Assembly: GCA_030045175.1 (NCBI GenBank)
Contig: JASIBM010000528.1
Span: 1-6,244 of the forward strand
Direction: 5' to 3'
DNA length: 6,244 nucleotides
DNA from: Streptosporangiaceae bacterium
GTDB lineage: Bacteria; Actinomycetota; Actinomycetes; Streptosporangiales; Streptosporangiaceae
The stretch's first letter is position 1; each line of letters starts with the position of its first letter. Positions 1-5,228 of the stretch are shown piece after piece. Under the pieces are notes generated by a model. The model saw only the letters and a list, made by a program, of their open reading frames with translations, ran no database searches and was not told where the DNA came from. A program made the translations under genes and the position numbers.

Positions 1-255
1 CCATTCACCCGAACGAAAACGATCAAGAACGGTGACGCGAGGTATCCGAGTTATCCGTGTGACCAGAGTTTTAGGCAATGATGCGGTTACGCCAGGACGG
101 TGCGGCTGGCCGCCGAGGCCGGCGCCCGCTCGCCTTGGCGTGGGCCGCCAGACCCCGCCAGACCCCGCCAGACCCCGCCAGACCCCGCCAAGATCCCGCC
201 ACGCCCCCCGGACGCTGCCGCGTGCGCCGAGGCCGAGGTCGGTGATACTGGCCCG
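1..255. other. Left-edge region without a convincing gene
   Basis: No protein-coding gene is supported here. Open frames cross the region, but their translations are low-complexity Pro/Arg/Ala strings created by the decamer repeat at 151-190 and match no family I recognise. The first about 100 bases are less GC-rich than the rest and carry a short direct repeat (TATCCG at 43-48 and 52-57), which fits intergenic DNA. A promoter for the downstream P-loop gene is expected in this stretch, but I could not pick a convincing -35/-10 pair. Confidence 0.6.
151..190. repeat. Four perfect tandem copies of a 10-bp unit (GACCCCGCCA), G4-type on the minus strand
   Basis: The unit GACCCCGCCA occurs four times head to tail without a mismatch. 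Degenerate partial copies lie on both sides (CCGCCA at 145-150; a variant unit with one extra base at 191-201). The C4 runs at 153-156, 163-166, 173-176 and 183-186 become four G4 runs separated by 6-nt loops on the minus strand, which satisfies the usual G3+N1-7 quadruplex pattern. Further C runs follow at 195-197 and 204-209. It lies upstream of the P-loop kinase-like gene. A simple slippage-generated minisatellite is the default explanation; a regulatory role is inference. Confidence 0.9.
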
Positions 256-792
256 GTGCGCCGGATCTCGGTAGTGGGCAACAGCGGCTCGGGGAAGACG
301 ACGCTGGCCAGCGAGCTCGCCGCCGCCCTGGCCGTCCCGCACCTCGAGCTTGACTCGATGTTCCACCAGCCGGGCTGGCAGGAGCTGGACCGGGAGCTGT
401 TCCGCGAGCGGGTAACCGCGTTCACCGCGGGGCCCGGCTGGGTGGTGGACGGCAACTACTCAGCGGTGCGCGACATCGTCTGGAACCGGGCCGACACGGT
501 GATCTGGCTCGACCCGCCCAGGCACCGGGTCATGCGCCGGGTGATCTGGCGCACCCTGCGCCGGATGGCGACGCGGGCCGAGCTATGGAACGGCAACCGC
601 GAGCGGTGGCGGTACCTGTTCCGCCGGGACGAGTCGATCATCTGGTGGGCCTGGACCAACCACCACAAGAACCAGGAGCGGTACACCCGAGCGCAAGCCG
701 ACCCGGCGTTCGCCCACCTGTCCTTCATCCGCCTGCGCACCCCCGCCGACTCCGCGCGGCTGCTGCAAGCCGCTAGTTCGGGCGCGCGCTGA
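256..792 (+). CDS. P-loop NTPase, adenylate kinase / FlaR-type nucleotide kinase-like protein
   Basis: This is a 178-residue protein starting at GTG 256. It opens with MRRISVVGNSGSGKTT, the usual way proteins of this P-loop kinase family begin (Walker A, residues 8-15). Other visible elements are a DGNY motif (65-68), a Walker B-like strand TVIWLD (81-86), an Arg-rich lid-like segment (about 89-103) and an ELWNGNRE motif (109-116), all typical of proteins annotated as 'adenylate kinase', 'topology modulation protein' or FlaR-like. They are small cytosolic proteins expected to phosphorylate a nucleotide or similar small molecule; the true substrate is not known to me. The frame stays open upstream to a GTG at 100, but that extension is only repeat-derived Pro/Arg-rich sequence. 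The Shine-Dalgarno is weak (GGTGA at 241-245), so the start is chosen on homology. It appears to be monocistronic: the next gene has its own promoter-like element. Confidence 0.8.
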   Translation: MRRISVVGNSGSGKTTLASELAAALAVPHLELDSMFHQPGWQELDRELFRERVTAFTAGPGWVVDGNYSAVRDIVWNRADTVIWLDPPRHRVMRRVIWRTLRRMATRAELWNGNRERWRYLFRRDESIIWWAWTNHHKNQERYTRAQADPAFAHLSFIRLRTPADSARLLQAASSGAR

Positions 793-835
793 GGTCACGC
801 CTGGGTTGCCAGCCGCCCGCGCGACCAGGGTGTTC

Positions 836-865
836 TTGACACATTAAATGGCTGTCTGCTACAAG
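836..865 (+). promoter_or_regulatory. Candidate sigma70-type promoter of the secreted-protein gene
   Basis: A perfect TTGACA -35 hexamer lies at 836-841. After an 18-bp spacer comes TACAAG (860-865), which matches 4 of 6 positions of TATAAT. A transcript would begin near 872 and leave a leader of roughly 35 nt before the ATG at 908. The surrounding DNA is AT-richer than the genes on either side. The -35 is convincing and the -10 is weaker. Confidence 0.5.
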
Positions 866-896
866 GTGGTTACCTGTCCGTTTAGCGCGCGCATCC

Positions 897-903
897 GGAG
901 GGG
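897..903 (+). promoter_or_regulatory. Strong ribosome binding site fixing the start at 908
   Basis: GGAGGGG lies 4 nt (from its last G) before ATG 908. It favours 908 over an in-frame ATG at 848, which would put 20 extra residues in front of an otherwise classical signal peptide and has no comparable site. Confidence 0.75.
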
Positions 904-907
904 CAAG

Positions 908-1405
908 ATGAAGTTCAGGTTTTCAATTGCGGTCGCCGTGGGCATGGCCCTTGTCTTGCTCGGGGCGCCGGCGGCTAGCGCGGCAAGCTGGTATTACATG
1001 GATGTTACCGCCTACGGTGATAGTCTCTGCATGGCCGCGCCGACGCATAATGACATTGTCCTGGTTACCAACTATGCGGGCTGCGAAGCGGTCACCTTCA
1101 TCGACCCTACCAGCTACGACGGCAACACCTGGTGGGAGATCGAGGCCAGCAACGGCCTCTGCCTCAACATGGTCGGCGGCAGCGATAACGACTACGTCTA
1201 CGCTGACTCCTGCGTGTCTGGCGATTACAATGAGCTGTGGTACAACCACGTAGCCGGCCAGCTCCTTAATCTAGAAGGAAATATCAGTAACGGCGAGGAC
1301 ACTTTTCTCCTGCTTGGCACGTGCGATGTAACAGGGCCGGCCGAGAGCTGCACCATGGCCGCGTGGCCTGACACTTTCACCGGGTGGAGCGAGGTACCCG
1401 CGTAA
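908..1405 (+). CDS. Small secreted protein with ricin-B-like (beta-trefoil) features
   Basis: The 165-residue product starts at ATG 908. The N-terminus is a textbook Sec signal peptide: basic MKFRF, a hydrophobic core (about residues 7-19) and an ASA motif with likely cleavage after residue 25. The mature part of about 140 residues is acidic, aromatic-rich and has six cysteines (41, 59, 85, 102, 139, 148), consistent with up to three disulfides in an exported protein. The segment NGLCLNMVGGSDNDYVYADSC with a following ELWYN resembles a ricin-type repeat (G-x-CL-D ... V ... C ... Q-W), and SLCMAAP ... GCEAVTF may be a second, degenerate copy. The canonical QxW motif is not intact, so carbohydrate binding is a guess. 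Its codons are less GC-biased than its neighbours (28 of 60 bases are G/C at 1261-1320), hinting at a recent gain or relaxed selection. It is probably monocistronic with its own promoter, and it converges on the hydratase gene. It could equally be annotated as a hypothetical secreted protein. Confidence 0.75.
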   Translation: MKFRFSIAVAVGMALVLLGAPAASAASWYYMDVTAYGDSLCMAAPTHNDIVLVTNYAGCEAVTFIDPTSYDGNTWWEIEASNGLCLNMVGGSDNDYVYADSCVSGDYNELWYNHVAGQLLNLEGNISNGEDTFLLLGTCDVTGPAESCTMAAWPDTFTGWSEVPA

Positions 1406-1461
1406 GGGTGGTGGCGGCCGGCACCAGCGTGCGAACGACCGCGATCATGGGCTACCGGCTG

Positions 1462-2265
1462 TTACCGGCCGCGGAACTGGGGCTTGCGCTTTTCCGTGAA
1501 CGCGCGCGGGCCTTCCCTGGCGTCGTCGGACTTGAACACCTCCATGCCGATCCGCGCCTCCACCGCGAACGCGTCCTCCTCCGCCATGCCCTCGGTCTGC
1601 CTGATCACGCGCAGGATGGCCTGAACGGCGAGCGGGCCGTTGGCTGCGATCACCTCGGCGACCTCGAGCGCCCGCGCTAGCGCCTGGCCGTCCGGCACCA
1701 CCTCTCCGATCAGGCCGATCCGCAGCGCCTCGTCCGCGCGGATGTGCCTGCCGGTCAGCAGCAGGTCGGCGGCGATCGCGTACGGGATCTGGCGCACCAG
1801 CCTGACCGCCGACCCGCCGAGCGGGAACAGCCCCCACCGCGCCTCGGAGATGCCGAACCTCGCGCTGGCGCCGGCGATCCTGATGTCGGTGGCCTGCAAG
1901 ATCTCGGTGCCGCCTGCCACCGCGGCTCCCTCGACGGCCGCGATAAGCGGCTTGGTCAGGCGCCGGCCCTTCAGCAGGGCCTCGATCACCGACAGGTCCA
2001 GCTCCGCATTTTTTTGGAACGAATCCCCAGGCGGAGCTGCCGTCATCTGCACCAGATCTGCCCCGGCGCAGAACGCGCTGCCCGCCCCGGTCAGCACCGC
2101 GACCCTGATGTCGGGGTCGGCGTCGGCCTCGTCCCAGGCCTGGCGCATGATCGCCATCATCGGGCCGGTCAGCGCGTTGCGGGCGTGCGGCCTGTTCATC
2201 GTGACGATCAGCACGTGCCCCCGCCGCTCGACCAGCGCGTGCGGCTGTTCCGACTCGTTCGTCAT
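1462..2265 (-). CDS. echA19: Enoyl-CoA hydratase, EchA19-like (sterol side-chain degradation)
   Basis: The 267-residue crotonase-family enzyme adds water to a 2-enoyl-CoA. The sequence closely matches my recollection of M. tuberculosis EchA19 throughout: HALVERRGHVLIVTMNRP near the start, GDSF at 80-83, LLKGRRLTKPLIAAVEG at 97-113, GISEARWGLFPLGGSAVR at 138-155 and a DDAREGPRAFTEKR end. EchA19 acts on cholesterol side-chain enoyl-CoA thioesters. Oxyanion-hole elements are CAGAD (66-70) and AGG (117-119); the catalytic glutamates are E121 and E141 by alignment to rat crotonase. The start at 2265 is chosen because GGGAGA lies 6 nt upstream and the family begins here; a longer frame to 2364 would run into the divergent gene's leader. 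It is divergent from the fadD19-like gene and ends 56 bp from the convergent secreted-protein gene. An A7 tract (minus strand, 2009-2015) lies around codons 84-86, but the frame is intact. The orthology call is strong; exact substrate is inferred. Confidence 0.88.
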   Translation of the reverse strand: MTNESEQPHALVERRGHVLIVTMNRPHARNALTGPMMAIMRQAWDEADADPDIRVAVLTGAGSAFCAGADLVQMTAAPPGDSFQKNAELDLSVIEALLKGRRLTKPLIAAVEGAAVAGGTEILQATDIRIAGASARFGISEARWGLFPLGGSAVRLVRQIPYAIAADLLLTGRHIRADEALRIGLIGEVVPDGQALARALEVAEVIAANGPLAVQAILRVIRQTEGMAEEDAFAVEARIGMEVFKSDDAREGPRAFTEKRKPQFRGR

Positions 2266-2271
2266 CAGGCG

Positions 2272-2277
2272 TCTCCC
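2272..2277 (-). promoter_or_regulatory. Ribosome binding site of the echA19-like gene
   Basis: GGGAGA on the minus strand, 6 nt before the ATG at 2265. It supports this start rather than the longer open frame reaching 2364, which would place 33 non-homologous residues at the N-terminus. Confidence 0.65.
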
Positions 2278-2295
2278 AGACCACAGGCTTGCCCT

Positions 2296-2319
2296 GAAAC
2301 AGTAACAGGTTCTAGTTTC
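2296..2319. promoter_or_regulatory. KstR-like operator in the echA19/fadD19 divergent promoter
   Basis: The 92-bp gap between the two divergent starts holds a 24-bp imperfect palindrome: outer arms GAAAC (2296-2300) and GTTTC (2315-2319), inner arms AAC (2304-2306) and GTT (2309-2311), centred on AG. Eight of twelve symmetrical pairs match. The core AGTAACAGGTTCTA fits the KstR consensus TnnAACnnGTTnnA at every fixed base except the first T. KstR is the TetR-family repressor of cholesterol catabolism, released by a steroid-CoA. TAnnnT hexamers that could be -10 elements overlap the palindrome on both strands (TAGTTT at 2313-2318, +; TACTGT at 2299-2304, -), so one bound repressor could silence both genes. 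Binding is inferred; the regulator is not in the window. Confidence 0.55.
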
Positions 2320-2357
2320 GGTTCCATGAGCGAGCTGGAGGCGAGCGGGAGATAGAG

Positions 2358-4004
2358 ATGGCACTGAACATCGCGGACTTGTTCGAGCACGCGGCCGACG
2401 CGCTCGGCGACCGTACCGCCGTGGCCTGCGGGGAACGCGAAGTCAGCTACCGCGAGCTTGAGGAGCGCACGAACCGGCTCGCGCACCACCTGGCCGGCCT
2501 CGGGGTCGGCGCGGGCGACCACGTCGGGCTGTACGCGCGCAACTCGATCGAGGCGGTGGAGACGCTAATCGCGTCCTACAAGCTGCGGGCCAGGGCGGTC
2601 AACATCAACTATCGCTACGTGCGAAGCGAGCTCGCCTACCTGATCTCCGACGCCGACCTGGTCGCGCTTGTCTACGACCGGCAGTACGCGCCGCTGGTGG
2701 CTGACGTGCTGCCGGGCGCGCCCGGCGTGCGCGGTGCGGTGGTGATCGGCGACGCCGGCGCGGCCGGTGGTGACGCGGCCCCGGACGACGAGGTGCCCGG
2801 CGTGCCTTACGACGAGGCGCTCGCGGGCGGTTCGCCCGAGCGCGACTTCGGGCCGCGCAGCGGCGACGACGTCTACCTGATCTACACCGGCGGCACGACC
2901 GGCTACCCCAAGGGCGTGCTCTGGCGGCACGAGGACATCTGGCGCACCCTCGGCGGCGGCATCGACTTCATCACCGGCGCCCCGCTCGCCGACGAGTGGG
3001 AGCAGTCCAGGCACGGCGCCGAGGGCGGCGGCCTGGTCAAGCTCTGCGCCGCGCCGCTGATCCACGGCAACGCGCAGTGGGCGGCGCTCGCCGGGCTCTT
3101 CGCAGGCGACACGATCGTGCTGCTGCCCGCCTTCGACGCGGCCGACGTCTGGCGCGCCGTGCAACGGCGCAAGGTCAACGTGCTCGTGATCATCGGCGAC
3201 GCGATGGCCCGGCCGCTGATCGAGGAGTTCCAGGCCGGGGGGTACGACGCCAGCTCGCTGGTGGCTGTGTCCTCGAGCGCGGCCCTGTTCTCACCCGTGG
3301 TCAGGGACGCGTGCCTGGCCGCGCTGCCGAACGTGGTGTTCACCGACGCGATCGGCGCGTCCGAGACCGGCTTCACGGGCATCAGCTTCGTCAGCGCGGG
3401 CGCGCAGACCAGGGGCGGGCCTACGGTCACGCCGGGCCCGCACACGATCGTGATCAACGACGCCGGCCGGCGGGCCGAGCCCGGCGAGGCCGGCCGGCTC
3501 GCCAGGGGCGGGCACATACCGCTCGGGTACTACAAGGACCCGGCGAAGACGGCGGCGATGTTCGCCGAGGTGGACGGGGAGCGCTACGTCGTGCCCGGTG
3601 ACTTCGCCCAGGTCGAGTCTGACGGCACGATCACGCTGCTCGGCCGCGGCAACATGTGCGTGAACACGGGCGGGGAGAAGGTGTTCCCCGAGGAGGTCGA
3701 GGGCGCGATCAAGGAGCACCCCAAGGTGTTCGACGCGCTGGTGATCGGCGTTCCCGACGAGCGGCTCGGCCAGCGGGTGGCCGCGATCGTGCAGCCGCGC
3801 GACGGGGCCGAGCTTGACCTCGCCGAGCTCGATGCCGTCGTGCGCAAGCACGTGGCCGGCTACAAGGTGCCGCGCACCGTGTGGCTGACCGGCCAGATCG
3901 GCCGCACGCCGAGCGGCAAGGCCGACTACGTCTGGGCGCGGCGGTTCGCCGACGCCAAGCTGGCGGGCGCTGAGTCTGTCGGCTCTGCCGAGGCGGAGGG
4001 CTGA
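2358..4004 (+). CDS. fadD19: Steroid acyl-CoA synthetase, FadD19-like
   Basis: The 548-residue ANL-superfamily enzyme forms an acyl-AMP and then a CoA thioester. The whole length resembles mycobacterial FadD19, which activates the C26 carboxylate of cholesterol-derived side chains (3-oxocholest-4-en-26-oate) and is needed for C24-branched sterols. Family signatures include the MALNIADLFEHA start, the P-loop YTGGTTGYPKG (176-186) followed by WRHEDI, GDAMARPL (280-287), ASETG (334-338), the hinge region GDFAQVESDG ... LLGRG (414-431), NTGGEKVFPEEVE (436-448) and the catalytic lysine K521 in RTPSGKADY. All motifs are intact. The ATG is preceded by GGGAGA (2347-2352) at a 5-nt spacing. It is divergent from the echA19-like gene across a KstR-like palindrome, and only 3 bp separate it from the next gene. 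Other FadD paralogues (FadD17 type) are related, so substrate remains inferred, but the echA19 neighbour makes FadD19 the best reading. Confidence 0.87.
   Translation: MALNIADLFEHAADALGDRTAVACGEREVSYRELEERTNRLAHHLAGLGVGAGDHVGLYARNSIEAVETLIASYKLRARAVNINYRYVRSELAYLISDADLVALVYDRQYAPLVADVLPGAPGVRGAVVIGDAGAAGGDAAPDDEVPGVPYDEALAGGSPERDFGPRSGDDVYLIYTGGTTGYPKGVLWRHEDIWRTLGGGIDFITGAPLADEWEQSRHGAEGGGLVKLCAAPLIHGNAQWAALAGLFAGDTIVLLPAFDAADVWRAVQRRKVNVLVIIGDAMARPLIEEFQAGGYDASSLVAVSSSAALFSPVVRDACLAALPNVVFTDAIGASETGFTGISFVSAGAQTRGGPTVTPGPHTIVINDAGRRAEPGEAGRLARGGHIPLGYYKDPAKTAAMFAEVDGERYVVPGDFAQVESDGTITLLGRGNMCVNTGGEKVFPEEVEGAIKEHPKVFDALVIGVPDERLGQRVAAIVQPRDGAELDLAELDAVVRKHVAGYKVPRTVWLTGQIGRTPSGKADYVWARRFADAKLAGAESVGSAEAEG
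3995..4000 (+). promoter_or_regulatory. Ribosome binding site inside the end of fadD19 for the downstream gene
   Basis: GGAGGG lies within the last codons of the fadD19-like gene, 7 nt before GTG 4008. It supports the GTG start and translational coupling of the two genes. Confidence 0.7.
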
Positions 4005-4007
4005 GCC

Positions 4008-5114
4008 GTGCCGCTGCGGACGCCGCTGTGCGACCGGCTTGGCGTGGCTTACCCGATCGTCGGCTTCACCCCGTCAGAGCAGGTCGCTGCCGCGATCAGC
4101 CGGGCCGGCGGGCTCGGGGTGCTCGGCTGCGTCAGGTACAACGACGCAGCCGAGCTCGACGCGGCCCTGGACTGGATGGACGCCAATGCCGGCGGGCGCC
4201 CCTACGGCGTCGACGTCGTGATGCCTGCCAAGGTGCCGGCCGAGGGCAGCCAGCTCGATCTCGGCCAGCTCATCCCGGCCGGCCACAGGGAGTTCGTCGA
4301 CCTGACCCTGCTCCGGCTCGGCGTCCCGCCGCTGCCGGCCGACGAGCGTGCGCGCGATGGCGTGCTCGGCTGGCTGCACTCGGTGGCGCGGGCGCACGTG
4401 GATGTCGCGCTGCGGCACCCGGTCGCCCTCATCGCGAACGCGCTGGGCTCACCGCCCGACGACGTGATAGCGAGCGCGCACGACCGCGGGATCGCGGTGG
4501 CCGCGCTGGCGGGCAAGGCCGAGCACGCGGTCAGGCACGTGGCGCGCGGGGTCGACATCGTCGTGGCCCAGGGGTACGAGGCAGGCGGGCACACCGGCGA
4601 GATCGCCAGCATGGTGCTTGTCCCCGAGGTGGTTGACGCGGTCGGCGGCGAGGTTCCCGTGCTCGCGGCCGGCGGCATCGGCTCGGGACGGCAGGTCGTC
4701 GCGGCGCTCGCGCTCGGTGCCGCCGGGGTGTGGATGGGCTCGCTCTGGCTCACGACCCAGGAGTACGCGCTCGGCTCTGGCGTGCCCGCGCTTCGCGACG
4801 CGCTGCTCGCGGCCACCTCGTCTGACACCGTGCGGTCGAGGATCTACAGCGGCAAGCCTGCCAGGCTGCTGAAGAACAAGTGGACGCAGGCGTGGGACGA
4901 GCCCGGCGCGCCGGAACCGTTGCCAATGCCGTTGCAGAACCTGCTGGTGAGCGAGGCGCATCAGCGGCTGATGGAATCAGGGGACCCTGAGGTCATTCCC
5001 ATGCCGGTCGGCCAGATCGTGGGCCGGATGAACTCGGTCCGCCCGGTGGCGCAGGTGATGGCTGACCTGCTCGCCGAGAGCGCAGAAACACTCGCCCGCC
5101 TCGGTCTTCGCTGA
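4008..5114 (+). CDS. NPD-family FMN oxidoreductase, IpdC-like
   Basis: The 368-residue protein is a TIM-barrel flavoenzyme of the nitronate monooxygenase/2-nitropropane dioxygenase (NPD) family. Visible family motifs are the opening RTPLCDRLGVAYPIVGF, AGGLGVLG (33-40), YGVDVVMP (66-73), AQGYEAGGHTGE with H195 (187-198), the FMN phosphate loop AAGGIGSG (220-227) and GVWMGS (240-245). The C-terminal stretch (SGKPARLLKN, WTQAWDEP, PMPLQN and PVGQIVGRM) matches my memory of mycobacterial IpdC (Rv3553) much better than generic nitronate monooxygenases. IpdC is proposed to introduce a double bond during breakdown of steroid rings C/D. Here it starts at GTG 4008, 3 bp after the fadD19-like stop with its RBS inside that gene, so it is cotranscribed and probably works in the same steroid pathway. 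A paralogue acting on another CoA thioester, or an undescribed side-chain enzyme, is possible; hence no gene symbol. Confidence 0.75.
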   Translation: MPLRTPLCDRLGVAYPIVGFTPSEQVAAAISRAGGLGVLGCVRYNDAAELDAALDWMDANAGGRPYGVDVVMPAKVPAEGSQLDLGQLIPAGHREFVDLTLLRLGVPPLPADERARDGVLGWLHSVARAHVDVALRHPVALIANALGSPPDDVIASAHDRGIAVAALAGKAEHAVRHVARGVDIVVAQGYEAGGHTGEIASMVLVPEVVDAVGGEVPVLAAGGIGSGRQVVAALALGAAGVWMGSLWLTTQEYALGSGVPALRDALLAATSSDTVRSRIYSGKPARLLKNKWTQAWDEPGAPEPLPMPLQNLLVSEAHQRLMESGDPEVIPMPVGQIVGRMNSVRPVAQVMADLLAESAETLARLGLR

Positions 5115-5124
5115 CCCCGGCATC

Positions 5125-5177
5125 CATGATCACGGTGGGTTGCCGTTGCATGGATCGGTCAATCCACCGTGATCATG
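5125..5177. terminator. Long inverted repeat after the fadD19 operon, probable terminator
   Basis: Two perfect 14-nt arms (CATGATCACGGTGG at 5125-5138 and its complement at 5164-5177) extend inward by four more pairs, one of them G-U, giving an 18-bp stem with a 17-nt loop (5143-5159). It begins 10 bp after the stop of the ipdC-like gene and lies before the kinase start, the position expected of a terminator. No U tract follows, which is common in actinomycete terminators but also leaves open a dispersed repeat or a regulator site. An overlapping 7-bp hairpin (5122-5128 with 5149-5155) could compete with it. Confidence 0.55.
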
Positions 5178-5216
5178 AAGTAAGGCTGATAATGGCGGAG
5201 GAGCGGGCGATCGGGA

Positions 5217-5223
5217 AAAGGGG
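5217..5223 (+). promoter_or_regulatory. Ribosome binding site of the Ser/Thr kinase
   Basis: AAAGGGG lies 5 nt before GTG 5229. In-frame stops at 5181, 5187 and 5190 rule out a start further upstream. An in-frame ATG at 5265 has GAAGGG only 3 nt before it, so it is less likely. Confidence 0.6.
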
Positions 5224-5228
5224 CGGAC

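Noticed and set aside
151..190. Reading the decamer array as a CRISPR
   Set aside because: The copies are directly adjacent with no spacers, and the unit is far too short.
100..255. In-frame N-terminal extension of the P-loop protein from GTG 100
   Set aside because: The extra 52 residues are mostly translation of the decamer repeat, and the family normally begins right at the strand before Walker A, as from GTG 256.
800..829. Possible terminator hairpin after the P-loop gene
   Set aside because: Only a 5-6 bp stem with a G-U pair and a long loop (804-809 with 821-826); too weak to call in GC-rich DNA.
848..907. Longer start for the secreted protein at ATG 848
   Set aside because: No good ribosome binding site, it lies inside the proposed promoter, and it would place 20 residues before a classical signal peptide.
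1406..1461. Gap between convergent gene ends, searched for a bidirectional terminator
   Set aside because: Only short GGCCGG-type self-complementary pieces are present; no stable stem was found.
2266..2364. Extension of the hydratase to a start at 2364
   Set aside because: It would overlap the divergent gene's start and operator, the residues do not resemble the family, and a good RBS precedes 2265.
2565..3851. Long open frames on the minus strand across the fadD19-like gene
   Set aside because: These are GC-skew shadows of a strongly supported gene; the translations are Arg/Gly/Ala-rich with no family motifs.
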